Origin: Agromyces sp. CF514
GTDB lineage: Bacteria; Actinomycetota; Actinomycetes; Actinomycetales; Microbacteriaceae
Length of the DNA stretch: 64,000 bases
Direction: 5' to 3'
Assembly: GCF_900113185.1 (NCBI RefSeq)
Contig: NZ_FOZD01000001.1
Coordinates: 1,488,001 to 1,552,000, forward strand
The notes under the pieces are model-generated. The model did not search any database. It was given only the letters and a program-made list of their open reading frames with translations, and was not told where the DNA came from. Numbering within the stretch: the first letter of the stretch is position 1; the number at the start of each line of letters is the position of its first letter. Positions 26,659-35,396 of this stretch are shown here, piece by piece. The position numbers were made by a program, and so were the translations under genes.

Positions 26659-27972
26659 TCACCTTCCGACCGTCGTGGGCACGCCCGAGAACGACGCTGC
26701 GATCGTGGCGATCACCGCGTCGACGTCGGTCGTCGCCCGTGCGGTGACCGAGATCGAGAGCGTCCTGCCGTACGAGCACGAGAGGCAGGCGAGGTCGTCG
26801 CGAGGATCTCCGGCGGGCCAGCCGGTGACCGAGCGGACGGGGGCCTCGCCGAAGAACCGCTGCCTCGGTCCCCAGGTGATGGAGGTCGCGTACCCGCGCC
26901 AGTCCGGTGCCCCGAGGTCGCGAGGGGAGCGGTCGTCGACCGCCGCCTGCACCTGCGCCCGCACCGACGGCACCACGAGTTCGAGGGGATCGGCCGTCGG
27001 CACGGTCACCTTGACGACGCTGATGTGGTTGCGTGCCGCGTCATCGGTGCGCGAGCGACGAGAGATCGGCACGAGCAGCGACACGGTCTCCGAATCGGGT
27101 TCGAGCATCGCCACCGCGCGCAGCGTCGCCGCGACCGTCAGGTCGTGCACGGTGCCGCCGAGTCGGTAGGCGAGCTTCGTCGCCTGCGGGAGGTCGACCT
27201 CGACGTACCGGGAATGCCGGGGCACGAGCAGGCGCTCCGCCTCGCCGGAGGCCACGATCGCCCGGTTCTTCAGCGGGCGGATGACGCGTCCTCCCCACCT
27301 GCGGAGCCGCCGCGTGAAGGGCTTGCGCCAGTACTCGTGCCAGGCGCCGGCGAATCCGTCGCGATCGGCGAGCCACGCGCGGCCGGCGATGGCGAGGATC
27401 CCGAAGCCGGTGCGCGGCGGCACTCCGACCGCCGCGCGCTCGTCGTCGGTGATCGCGGGCAGGAGCGACGAGGGTGCGGTGCCGGCGACGACGTCGCCGA
27501 TCTTGAGCCCGAACAGCGCGTCGCCGATGACGTGGTGGTACCTGGCCACGATCGCGACCCGACCGCTGTCGAGCTCGACGACCAGGAAGTCCCACAACGG
27601 ACGGGAGAGGTCCATCGGGCCGTTGAGCCGCCCGGTGAGGATCTCCACCCGGTTCGGATCGTCGGGTTCGATGTCGGGATGCAAGGTCACGTGCGCTGCG
27701 ATGTCGAGGTCCTCGACGGGCACCCACGCGGGCGTCGTCAGGCGGAGCGGCGTCGGTGCGAGCCGCTGGCGCATCGCCGGCACCTGCCAGGTGAGCGCCG
27801 CGAGCCTGGCCCGCACCCCGTCGAGGTCGATGGAGCCGTCGGGCCCGCGCAGGTGCTCGCCGTCGAGCACGAGCGCGGCGGCGGCGATCATCGACTCGAA
27901 CGCGATGACGTTCGCGACGTACTTCTCGTCGAGCGTGCCGATGAGCTCGGCCTTGGTCGCTGGTCCGCTCAT
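26659..27972 (-). CDS. WS/DGAT-like acyltransferase with altered HHxxxDG motif
   Basis: A 437-residue member of the wax ester synthase/diacylglycerol acyltransferase superfamily, which shares its fold with NRPS condensation domains. The N-terminal half carries WVPVEDLDIAAHV, LNGPMDLSRPLWDF (P-L-W motif) and the active-site element YHHVIGDALFG. The canonical form is HHxxxDG; here the last glycine is alanine. The C-terminal half has LLVPISRRSR and ARNHISVVKVTVP. The family moves fatty acyl groups to alcohols. Lying between glycosyltransferase genes with a 4-base overlap, it may acylate a sugar or glycolipid. That role is inference, supported by the acyl-ACP cassette at 44.7-50.9 kb. Confidence 0.8.
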   Translation of the reverse strand: MSGPATKAELIGTLDEKYVANVIAFESMIAAAALVLDGEHLRGPDGSIDLDGVRARLAALTWQVPAMRQRLAPTPLRLTTPAWVPVEDLDIAAHVTLHPDIEPDDPNRVEILTGRLNGPMDLSRPLWDFLVVELDSGRVAIVARYHHVIGDALFGLKIGDVVAGTAPSSLLPAITDDERAAVGVPPRTGFGILAIAGRAWLADRDGFAGAWHEYWRKPFTRRLRRWGGRVIRPLKNRAIVASGEAERLLVPRHSRYVEVDLPQATKLAYRLGGTVHDLTVAATLRAVAMLEPDSETVSLLVPISRRSRTDDAARNHISVVKVTVPTADPLELVVPSVRAQVQAAVDDRSPRDLGAPDWRGYATSITWGPRQRFFGEAPVRSVTGWPAGDPRDDLACLSCSYGRTLSISVTARATTDVDAVIATIAASFSGVPTTVGR

Positions 27973-28952
27973 CGCGTCCTCCGGGGGTCTCGGTCGATCG
28001 GGGCGTCGAGCGCCGACTCGAGCGCCGACTCGAGCGGTGGACCGACGTCGGCGTCGAGCGGGGTCGCCGTCGGCGGGTGCTCGTCGACGAACGTCGAGCC
28101 GTCGAGGCGCATGCCCGCGCCGGCGAGGAACCCCCGGGCGATGCCGCGCAGCATCGCGCGGTCGGCCTTGCCGTGGCGGGGGTCGCGGAGGTGGCGCAGC
28201 GCGCGCCCGCCGGTGCGCTTCAGGAGCACGGCGAGCGTCGCGAGCCCGACGCGGAAGCGCAGGCGGAGGAGCTTGTTCGCGAGGGCTCCGAGACCGAGGC
28301 CGTAGCCGTGGTGCAGTTCGGTGTACGACTCGCCCTGGCGCGTGTTCATGTGGTGGATCGTGCACGAGGGATCGTGGACGATCGCGTGGCCCGCGTCGAG
28401 GATGCGGCAGAACATGTCGAGGTCCTCGGCGCCTGCGAGGGTGCGTCCGGCCCCGAGCACCGGGTCGAACCCGCCGAGGTCGAGCACGAGTTCCCGCCGG
28501 AACGCCATGACCGCGCCGTGTCCGGCGTCGATGCCCTGCACGGTGCGGGTGAACCGCTTCGGGAGCGCGCCCGACTCCGTGCCGATGAGCGTGTGGTCGA
28601 GCATCCGCCCGGTGACGGCACCGACCTGCGGGTCGGCGAAGTGCTCGAGCACGGGGTCGATCCAGCCGGTGACGGCGACGCAGTCGTCGTCGGTGAAGAG
28701 CACGAGTGGGCGCGTGCTGGTGCGCAGGCCCAGGTCGCGGGCGATCGAGAGGCCCTTGACGTCGCTTCTCACGTACGAGGCGCCCGACGCCGTCGCGGCG
28801 TCACGGGTCGCGAGGTCGTCGGAGGCCGAGTCGACGACGAGCACCTCGACGTCGCGAGGAACCGACGCGAGGATCGACTCGAGTGCGGCACCGAGCATCG
28901 TGGCACGGTTGCGCGTGCAGACGATGACGGCGAGATCACGCGGCGTCGGCAC
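27969..28952 (-). CDS. Glycosyltransferase family 2, locus B
   Basis: A 327-residue GT-A transferase starting at GTG 28952. It has the classical N-terminal strand LAVIVCTRNRATMLGAAL, the VLVVDSASDD nucleotide-binding turn, and the metal-binding LFTDDDCVAV segment (about 88-97). The acceptor-side motif GAGRTLAGAEDLDMFCRI carries the E-D of this family. The C-terminal 60 residues are an acidic tail without clear fold. Its first 17 bases overlap the previous gene and its stop overlaps the next start (ATGA). Likely role: adding one sugar of the locus B repeat. Confidence 0.87.
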   Translation of the reverse strand: MPTPRDLAVIVCTRNRATMLGAALESILASVPRDVEVLVVDSASDDLATRDAATASGASYVRSDVKGLSIARDLGLRTSTRPLVLFTDDDCVAVTGWIDPVLEHFADPQVGAVTGRMLDHTLIGTESGALPKRFTRTVQGIDAGHGAVMAFRRELVLDLGGFDPVLGAGRTLAGAEDLDMFCRILDAGHAIVHDPSCTIHHMNTRQGESYTELHHGYGLGLGALANKLLRLRFRVGLATLAVLLKRTGGRALRHLRDPRHGKADRAMLRGIARGFLAGAGMRLDGSTFVDEHPPTATPLDADVGPPLESALESALDAPIDRDPRRTR

Positions 28953-30156
28953 TCACGCCCCTGTTCGTCGAGCGGGCGTCGGAAGGCGACCGGTAGGCGT
29001 CGATGAGGCTCTCGGCGGCCGCGGCCCAGGTCAGCTCGGGCGCGTGGTCGAGGGCGGCGCGGCGCAACCGCGCGAGGGTCGGGGGGTCGCCGTCGAGCAG
29101 GTCGAGATGCGCGGTGAGGGCGGCGACGTCGCCGGTCTCGTGCACGAGGCCGTGCACGTCGTGTTCGAGCATGGCGCCCGCCGCCGTCGAGACGAGGGGG
29201 ACGCAGCCTGCGGCCTGCGCCTCGTAGGTCACGAGCGCGCTGCCCTCCTCGATACTCGGCAGGAGGAGCACGTCCGCGCCGGCGAGCTCGTCGATCGGCG
29301 AGCTCGTGACGCCGCGCAGCTGCACGCTCGGGTGCGAGAGGCGGTCGCCGAGCACGGCGAGGTACGGCTCGTCGACGACGCCGAACACGAGCAGCCTGCC
29401 GTGCTCGCTCGCGGTCGAGGCGAGCCAGGCGTCGAGTGCGAGATGCAGGCCCTTGCGCGGCTCGACCCGCCCGAGGAACACCGCGGTCAGCGGGGCGCCG
29501 GCGACGTCGTCGCGTCGGACTCCGCCCAGCGGCGTGCACCCGTACCGGTGCCGTCGGAGCCGCGACGGCTCGAATCCGCGGTCGAGGAAGGTCGTCGCGA
29601 CGGCATCGGACGGCACGAGCAGCGCGGTCGCCGTCGCCCACTCGCGCTCCTCGGTCGCCAGCCGAACCGGGTCGGCCGCGTGCGACGAACCTGCGCGCGG
29701 CGCGAGCCCGAGCCTGGCCGACTCGGCGGCGACGACCTCGTAGGCGTGCGCGGTGTGCGTGTTCGGCACCTCGCGGTACGAGCGGATGCCGCGGGCCCGC
29801 GCCGCCTCGATCGTGCGCGTCGCGGCGAGCGGCCACACGTGCACGACCTCGTGAGGGATCCGCGCGACGGCACGGGCGGCCACGCGGTCGTGCCAGGCGA
29901 GGGCGCGGTCGCGCCCGAGCGCACGATGCGGGATGCGCCGGCCGGCGACCTCGAGCGAGGTCGTCACCGACGTGAGCCCGTCGACGGGCCGGGCGACGCT
30001 CGCGGCGACGAGGTGCACGTCGTGACCGGCGCGCACGAGTTCGTTGACCTGGTTCCAGGCCGTCCAGCCGATGCCGGGTGCGCCGAGGGCATGCGGAAAG
30101 CTGTAGAGGATCGAGATGCGCTCGCCGCCTCTCGCCGCCGTACTCGTCGAGCCCAT
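28936..30156 (-). CDS. Glycosyltransferase family 4, locus B
   Basis: A 406-residue GT-B transferase, first gene of the reverse-strand half of locus B. Start ATG 30156 has GGGGGTG 5 bases upstream. The N-terminal strand is ISILYSFPHALGAPGIG; the donor domain contains TAVFLGRVEPRKGLHLAL and LLLPSIEEGSALVTYEAQAAG, with the E-x7-E pair typical of retaining GT4 enzymes. It is divergent from the Wzz-like gene at 30429, with a 272-base promoter region between them. It probably builds the lipid-linked repeat unit. Confidence 0.86.
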   Translation of the reverse strand: MGSTSTAARGGERISILYSFPHALGAPGIGWTAWNQVNELVRAGHDVHLVAASVARPVDGLTSVTTSLEVAGRRIPHRALGRDRALAWHDRVAARAVARIPHEVVHVWPLAATRTIEAARARGIRSYREVPNTHTAHAYEVVAAESARLGLAPRAGSSHAADPVRLATEEREWATATALLVPSDAVATTFLDRGFEPSRLRRHRYGCTPLGGVRRDDVAGAPLTAVFLGRVEPRKGLHLALDAWLASTASEHGRLLVFGVVDEPYLAVLGDRLSHPSVQLRGVTSSPIDELAGADVLLLPSIEEGSALVTYEAQAAGCVPLVSTAAGAMLEHDVHGLVHETGDVAALTAHLDLLDGDPPTLARLRRAALDHAPELTWAAAAESLIDAYRSPSDARSTNRGVSADAA

Positions 30157-30246
30157 AGAGCACCCCCGTGACGCAGACCTGTGTCCTTCCAACCATCGAG
30201 GTCGCGTGCTGAGGGCACAACGGAATGCGCCGCTTTGACTCGCAGA

Positions 30247-30285
30247 GTTAACAGGCGCGCAACAGAAAACGGGGGCGCCGTTAAC
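30247..30285. promoter_or_regulatory. Imperfect dyad with two GTTAAC ends in a divergent promoter region
   Basis: The region between the divergent genes contains GTTAAC at 30247-30252 and again at 30280-30285. The inner arms GGCGC (30254-30258) and GCGCC (30275-30279) extend the inverted repeat, with one extra A on the left. Centres are 33 bases apart, about three helical turns. Part of it, TAACAGGCGCGCAACA (30249-30264), recurs with one change at 44599-44614. This is a candidate operator for the Wzz operon, the reverse-strand operon, or both. Confidence 0.5.
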
Positions 30286-30428
30286 ACCCCGGCCGCACCA
30301 TGAACGTGACGAAGTGTTCCTCGAAATGCTCTTCTGCGACGGCGCACCGGGTTCCGAGAAATCGGCATGGGGGGCACCCGCAGAATCGTGGGTCGGACCG
30401 GGTCCGCGAGCATGAGGGAGACGAACAC

Positions 30429-31277
30429 ATGGAGACTCCGAAGTACCTGCAGACGCTGTGGAGCTACAAATGGCTGCTCGCGTTCGGACTGGTCGTCGCC
30501 GCGGTCGCCGCGTTCTTCGCGGGCTTCAGCGTGACGAACGGCGAGATCCAGTCTCGCGCGGTCAAGTCGTACACGGCGAGCACGACCGTGCTGGTCACCA
30601 GCCCGAACGACACGCTCTTCCAGTCGCAGGTGCCGGGTCAGCAGGTCGAGGAGGGCGTGACGGCGACCGAGCCGCTCGACCTCGCCTCTGCGACGCAGAT
30701 CTACGCGTACCTCGTATCGGGCGCGGAGGTGCGCTCGGAGGTCGAGGCCGCCACCGGCCCGCTCGACGAGGACACCGAGTCGATCACCGCGATCCGCCGC
30801 ACGACCCAGCCGGCGGGCGATGAGCGCTTCCCGGGCTCGCTGAAGCTGCCGGTGCTCCAGATCGTGGGCACGGCGGCGACCGCTGAACGGGCCGAGGAGC
30901 TCAGCGCGACCGCCACCGACGTGTTCCTCGACTACGTGAGCGCGCAGCAGACGGCCAAGCAGATCGCACCCGAGAACCGCGTCGAGCTCGAGGTGCTGAA
31001 CTCGAGTGCAGCGGTCGCCGTCGAGACGGGCAACCCCGCCATCCCGATCGTCGTGACCGGGTTCGCGGTGTTCCTCGGGTTCGTGGCACTGGCGTTCGTG
31101 CTCGCCGCGATCCGCTCGAACCGCGGCAAGCGCAGCCGCTCCCGTCGTCGGTCCCGCGTCGCGACGCCCGCCGGTGACGGCAGCATGCCCGTGGCGGAGA
31201 CCGGGAGCGTCGAGGTGATCGAGACCGCGGACGAAGACGACCAGGTCCTGGTCGGCGCCGGCACCCGAGCGGACTGA
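30429..31277 (+). CDS. Wzz-like chain-length/polysaccharide co-polymerase (locus B)
   Basis: A 282-residue membrane protein with two helices: about 17-37 near the N-terminus, and about 204-226. The extracytoplasmic region lies between. The first residues METPKYLQTLWSYKWLLA match the start of Wzz/YveK-type proteins. The C-terminus is a basic then acidic cytoplasmic tail. Unlike the locus A gene at 1-912 it carries no kinase domain, and no separate kinase is in locus B. GAGGGAG (30414-30420) gives a good ribosome site. It should set chain length together with the polymerase that starts 8 bases later. Confidence 0.82.
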   Translation: METPKYLQTLWSYKWLLAFGLVVAAVAAFFAGFSVTNGEIQSRAVKSYTASTTVLVTSPNDTLFQSQVPGQQVEEGVTATEPLDLASATQIYAYLVSGAEVRSEVEAATGPLDEDTESITAIRRTTQPAGDERFPGSLKLPVLQIVGTAATAERAEELSATATDVFLDYVSAQQTAKQIAPENRVELEVLNSSAAVAVETGNPAIPIVVTGFAVFLGFVALAFVLAAIRSNRGKRSRSRRRSRVATPAGDGSMPVAETGSVEVIETADEDDQVLVGAGTRAD

Positions 31278-31285
31278 GCGCGGCC

Positions 31286-32944
31286 ATGAGCGTCGCTCAC
31301 GGCGTCCCGAAGGGGGACACTGCGCAGGTGGGAGCCCGCGACCACGTGTCGCGGGCCGGCACCGCAGGCGCAACCGTCGACGGTCCGCCGAGCCGCGGTC
31401 GGATCGTCGCGGCGGCGCTCGTGCTCGCGGTCGTCGCGTTGACGGCCGTGCTCCTGCTGCCGCCGCTCATCGCCGCGGCGGCGCTCGGGACCGTCGCCGC
31501 GATCGTGCTGCTGCGTCGGTTCATCTTCACCTGGACCGCCATGATCATCGGCCTCGCGGCGGTCATCATGCTCGTTCCCGCCCGCCGGTACGCGATCCCC
31601 ATTCCGCTGCCGTTCCAGCTCGAGCCGTACCGGCTCGTGCTCGGCATCGTGATCGTGGCCCTCGTGGTCTCGCTCATCCTGAAGCCCGAGGTGCGGTGGC
31701 GGCCCGTCGCATTCGGCTGGCCGATCGGCATCTTCCTCGTGACGATCGCGGTGTCGTTCGTCGTGAACGTCACCGACCTCGCGAACGCCGCGCTCATCGG
31801 CACGGCGGTCGGCGGCATGCTCCAGATGGGCTTCATGCTGGCGGTCTTCTTCGCCTTCCGGATGCTGCTGCGCAGCGAACGCGACGTCATGCTGCTCATC
31901 ACGTTCGTCACCTGGGCCGGCGTCGTCGTCGCCTTCTTCGCGGTCATCGAGCGCCTGTCACGGTTCAACGTGTTCCTCGTGCTCGGCAACTTCCTGCCGC
32001 TCACGCTGCTCCGCGAGGGCGGCGACGTCAGCCGAGCCGGCGTGGCGAGGGCGTTCGGTTCGGCGCAGCATCCGATCGCCCTCGCCGTCGCACTCTGCAT
32101 CCTGATCCCGCTCGCCGTGTACCTCGCGAAGTACGCGGCATGGCCGCTCAACGAGATCAACCGCAAGATCGTCTACGGCGCGGCGACCGTCATGCTGTTC
32201 GGCGGGATCATGGCCGCGATCTCGCGCACCGCGGTGGTCGTGCTCGCCGTGATGTTCCTCGTGACCCTCATCCTGCATCCGAAGGTCGCGGGCGTGCTGT
32301 TCGCGCTCGCGCTGCCGGTGATGCTGCTCGCGGCCGCGGTGATCCCGAAGGTGTTCGAGTCGATGGTGCTCTCCTTCCTCGACGTCGACTCCCTCGTCGC
32401 CTCGCAGTACACTTCGGCGGGCATGGGCGGTGCCGGCCGGCTGGCCGACCTCGACCCGGCCATGAAGCTGGTCGAGCAGCAGCCGTTCTTCGGCAGCGGG
32501 TTCGGCAGCCGCATCGTGATCGGCGACGACGCGAACGCGTTCATCCTCGACAACCAGTTCCTCGGCACGCTCATGGAGACGGGTGCGCTCGGCGTGCTCG
32601 GGCTCGCGGTGTTCCTGCTCGTGCCGCCGATCATGCTGCTGCGCTTCGCATTCACGCAGGCGGCCGAGCGCCGTCACGCGCTCCTCGCGTTCACGATCGC
32701 CGTCGCGATCTCCGGGTACGTCGCCGCGATCTTCTTCTACGACGCGTTCGGCTTCTTCCAGACGTTCTTCATCCTCTGCATCCTGCTCGCGGTCGGCGCG
32801 TGGCTCCTCACCGAGGCGCCGAGACGGTCGGCGACGAAGGCTGAAGAGCGAGCGGATGCCGCGGCATCCGTCGGCCCTGCGACCGGCAATCGCGGCACGG
32901 ACGCGATGGCGCCCGCCGGCGACGTGCTCGAGGCTGCGCGATGA
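31286..32944 (+). CDS. Wzy-like O-antigen polymerase/ligase family protein (locus B)
   Basis: A 552-residue polytopic membrane protein with a 35-residue cytoplasmic head and about twelve helices. The long outer loop region includes RAFGSAQHPIALAVALCI (about 250-267) and FFGSGFGSRIVIGDDAN with FLGTLMETGALGVLGL, a layout seen in O-antigen ligase/polymerase relatives. It would polymerise locus B repeat units outside the membrane. It follows the Wzz-like gene by 8 bases and overlaps the next by 4. Compared with the locus A polymerase it is about 120 residues longer, mainly at the two ends. Confidence 0.83.
   Translation: MSVAHGVPKGDTAQVGARDHVSRAGTAGATVDGPPSRGRIVAAALVLAVVALTAVLLLPPLIAAAALGTVAAIVLLRRFIFTWTAMIIGLAAVIMLVPARRYAIPIPLPFQLEPYRLVLGIVIVALVVSLILKPEVRWRPVAFGWPIGIFLVTIAVSFVVNVTDLANAALIGTAVGGMLQMGFMLAVFFAFRMLLRSERDVMLLITFVTWAGVVVAFFAVIERLSRFNVFLVLGNFLPLTLLREGGDVSRAGVARAFGSAQHPIALAVALCILIPLAVYLAKYAAWPLNEINRKIVYGAATVMLFGGIMAAISRTAVVVLAVMFLVTLILHPKVAGVLFALALPVMLLAAAVIPKVFESMVLSFLDVDSLVASQYTSAGMGGAGRLADLDPAMKLVEQQPFFGSGFGSRIVIGDDANAFILDNQFLGTLMETGALGVLGLAVFLLVPPIMLLRFAFTQAAERRHALLAFTIAVAISGYVAAIFFYDAFGFFQTFFILCILLAVGAWLLTEAPRRSATKAEERADAAASVGPATGNRGTDAMAPAGDVLEAAR
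32854..32869. repeat. GGATGCCGCGGCATCC palindrome, copy 3
   Basis: Perfect copy inside the C-terminal Ala-rich tail of the locus B polymerase gene, encoding part of A-D-A-A-A-S. Confidence 0.9.
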
Positions 32945-33801
32945 CGGCCAGGATGTCGGTGGTCATCCCCGCGCACGACGAGGCGGCCGTCATCAGTCGC
33001 CTGCTCGAGGCGCTCGTCGCCGACCCGCGCGCGGCCGAATGCGAGATCCTCGTCGTCGCGAACGGATGCACCGACGCGACCGTGCGGGTGGCCCGCACCT
33101 TCGAGCCGGTCGTGCGCGTCGTCGAGATCGGGACGGCGTCGAAGATCGCGGCGCTCGAGGCGGGGGATGCCGCGGCGACCGCCTTCCCGCGGGCCTACGT
33201 GGACGCAGACGTGCTCATCGACCTGCCGGCGTTGCTCGCGCTCGCCGACCGGCTCGACGAACCCGGCGGGCCGCTGATCGCGTCGCCGCGGCTCGAGGTC
33301 GACACCACGGCCTCGTCGTGGGGCGTGCAGGCGCACTACCGCATCTGGGAGCTGACCGACTATCGCAGGCGCGGCCACATCGGCTCCGGCGTCTACGCGT
33401 TGACGCGGGCCGGTCGCGAACGGTTCGACTCGTGGCCCGACGTGATCGCCGACGACCGGTTCGTGCAGCAGCTCTTCGCGCACGACGAGCGCGGCACCCT
33501 CGAGGAGCACGTCTTCACCGTCCGTGGCGCGCGAACGCTCGGCGCGCACCTGCGGAGGTCGACGCGCATCGCGCGCGGCAACCTCGAGCTCCCCGACGAC
33601 CGGAGCCTGCACGCCGACGAGCCGATCGGAGACCGGATGGCGAACCTGATCGGCCGCGTCGCGAGACGCCCCGCCCTCTGGCCGGCATTCGCGGTGTACT
33701 GCGCGACGTCGACCATCCCGCGGGTGCGCGCGCACCGGCAGGTCGTCGGCGACGCCGCACGCGACTGGGCGCGCGACGACTCGAGCAGGGTGGGCGCATG
33801 A
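32941..33801 (+). CDS. Glycosyltransferase family 2, locus B operon
   Basis: A 286-residue GT-A transferase. It opens MSVVIPAHDEAAVISRLL, then ILVVANGCTDAT, with DADVLIDLPAL (about 88-98) as the metal-binding DxD region. GSGVYALTRAGR and IADDRFVQQLF supply the acceptor-side features. ATGA overlap at its start and its end couples it to the polymerase and the flippase. It is likely to add a sugar to the lipid-linked intermediate on the inner face of the membrane. Confidence 0.86.
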   Translation: MTARMSVVIPAHDEAAVISRLLEALVADPRAAECEILVVANGCTDATVRVARTFEPVVRVVEIGTASKIAALEAGDAAATAFPRAYVDADVLIDLPALLALADRLDEPGGPLIASPRLEVDTTASSWGVQAHYRIWELTDYRRRGHIGSGVYALTRAGRERFDSWPDVIADDRFVQQLFAHDERGTLEEHVFTVRGARTLGAHLRRSTRIARGNLELPDDRSLHADEPIGDRMANLIGRVARRPALWPAFAVYCATSTIPRVRAHRQVVGDAARDWARDDSSRVGA

Positions 33802-35396
33802 GCGGGCAGGGCGGCGACCGGCTCGCGCACACGTCATCGCGCGGAGTCCTCGTGACGATGGGCGGATTCGGCGGCAAGACGCTGATCCAGGTGGCCTCGA
33901 CGGTCGTGCTCGCCCGCATGCTGACGCCGGCCGACTTCGGACTCGTGGCCATGATCACGGCCATCGTCGGCGTCGCCGACCTCGTTCGCGACTTCGGGCT
34001 GACCGGCGCGATCATCCAGGCGAAGCAGCTCAGCGAGCGCATGTGGATGAGCGTCATGTGGCTCTCGGTGGCCCTCGGCATCGGCCTGACGGCGATCATC
34101 GCCGTCAGCGCCCCGCTCATCGCGATGCTCTACGGCGAGGAGCGCCTGATCCCGCTCACCCTCGCCATCGCGCCGATCCTGCTCATCAACGGACTCTCGA
34201 TGCCGATGCAGGCGCGCGTGCAGCGCGACCTCAAGTTCGGCACGCTCGCGAACATCGACGTCGTGTCGATGCTCTGCGGCGTCGTGCTCGGCATCGGCGC
34301 CGCCGCGATGGGGTGGGGCGTCTGGTCGCTCATCGTCATGTCGGGCGCCGGCCAGCTGTACCGGCTCATCGCGCTCTGGGTCGCCTCCCGGCCGAAGTTC
34401 GGGCGGCCGTACATCTCGCGCGAGGTCGTGCCGCTCGTCACGACCGGTGGCAGCATCTTCGGCGTCCAGCTGCTGAACTACGCGGCCAAGAACGCCGACA
34501 ACGTCATCATCGGCCAGCAGATGGGGCCGGCGGCGCTCGGCCAGTACTCGCGGGCGTACGCGCTCTACCTGCTTCCGATGCAGCAGCTGAACGGCACGCT
34601 CGGGCGGGTCGCGCTCCCGGTGCTCAGCAAGCTGCAGGACGACGGCGACCGGTACCGCAGGTACATCCGCGGCGCCCTCATGATCATCGGCTACCTCACG
34701 ATCCCGGTGTACGCGGTCGCGGCGGCGGTCTCGTCGCCGCTCATCGCGATCCTGCTCGGCCCCGGCTGGGAACAGGCAGCGACGCTCTTCAGCCTGCTCG
34801 CGATCGCCGGCATCGCGCAGTCGATCGGCAGCGTGCTCGGATGGCTCTACATCACGCTCGGGCGTGCGCATCGACAGCTCGTGTACTACCTGGTCACCCG
34901 CCCGATGGTGATCGGCGGCTACTTCCTCGGCATCTGGTGGGCGGGCGTCGAGGGGCTCGCGCTCGTGTACGGCCTGCTCACGCTCGTGCTGCTCGTTCCC
35001 GGCTTCTACTACGCCACCGTCGGCACGTTCGTGCGCGTCGGCGACATCATCCGCCCGATCGTGCGTCCGGTGATCCTCGCACCGCTGTGCTTCGGCGCCG
35101 CGTTCGCGGTGGAGCGCCTGACCGACGGCCTGCCGACGATCGTGCAGCTCGTGCTGGGCGCGGCCGCCGGCGTCGTGCCGCTGTTCCTCTGCCTGGCGAT
35201 CCCCGCCTACCGCCGAGACCTGGCCGCGATCATCGGCTTCGTCAAGCAGGTGCGCAAGCCCGCAGCAGCCAGGACGACCGACGAACCGAGGGCGGAGGCG
35301 AAGGCCGAAGCCGAGTTCGAAGCGGCCGTCGACACCTCGGTCGAGACCGCAGGCGAGGCGACCACCATGACCGACTCCCGGAAGGCGGACTCATGA
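33798..35396 (+). CDS. Wzx-type flippase (locus B)
   Basis: A 532-residue MOP-superfamily transporter. It shares with the locus A flippase the order TMGGFGGKTLIQV, ARMLTPADFGLVAM, RDFGLTGAIIQAK and later LLGPGWEQAATLFSLLAI. About fourteen helices are followed by a 60-residue acidic, Ala/Glu/Thr-rich cytoplasmic tail (AEAKAEAEFEAA) that the locus A copy lacks. ATGA overlaps on both sides place it in one operon with the polymerase and the SGNH lipoprotein. It would move undecaprenyl-linked repeats outward. Confidence 0.9.
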   Translation: MSGQGGDRLAHTSSRGVLVTMGGFGGKTLIQVASTVVLARMLTPADFGLVAMITAIVGVADLVRDFGLTGAIIQAKQLSERMWMSVMWLSVALGIGLTAIIAVSAPLIAMLYGEERLIPLTLAIAPILLINGLSMPMQARVQRDLKFGTLANIDVVSMLCGVVLGIGAAAMGWGVWSLIVMSGAGQLYRLIALWVASRPKFGRPYISREVVPLVTTGGSIFGVQLLNYAAKNADNVIIGQQMGPAALGQYSRAYALYLLPMQQLNGTLGRVALPVLSKLQDDGDRYRRYIRGALMIIGYLTIPVYAVAAAVSSPLIAILLGPGWEQAATLFSLLAIAGIAQSIGSVLGWLYITLGRAHRQLVYYLVTRPMVIGGYFLGIWWAGVEGLALVYGLLTLVLLVPGFYYATVGTFVRVGDIIRPIVRPVILAPLCFGAAFAVERLTDGLPTIVQLVLGAAAGVVPLFLCLAIPAYRRDLAAIIGFVKQVRKPAAARTTDEPRAEAKAEAEFEAAVDTSVETAGEATTMTDSRKADS

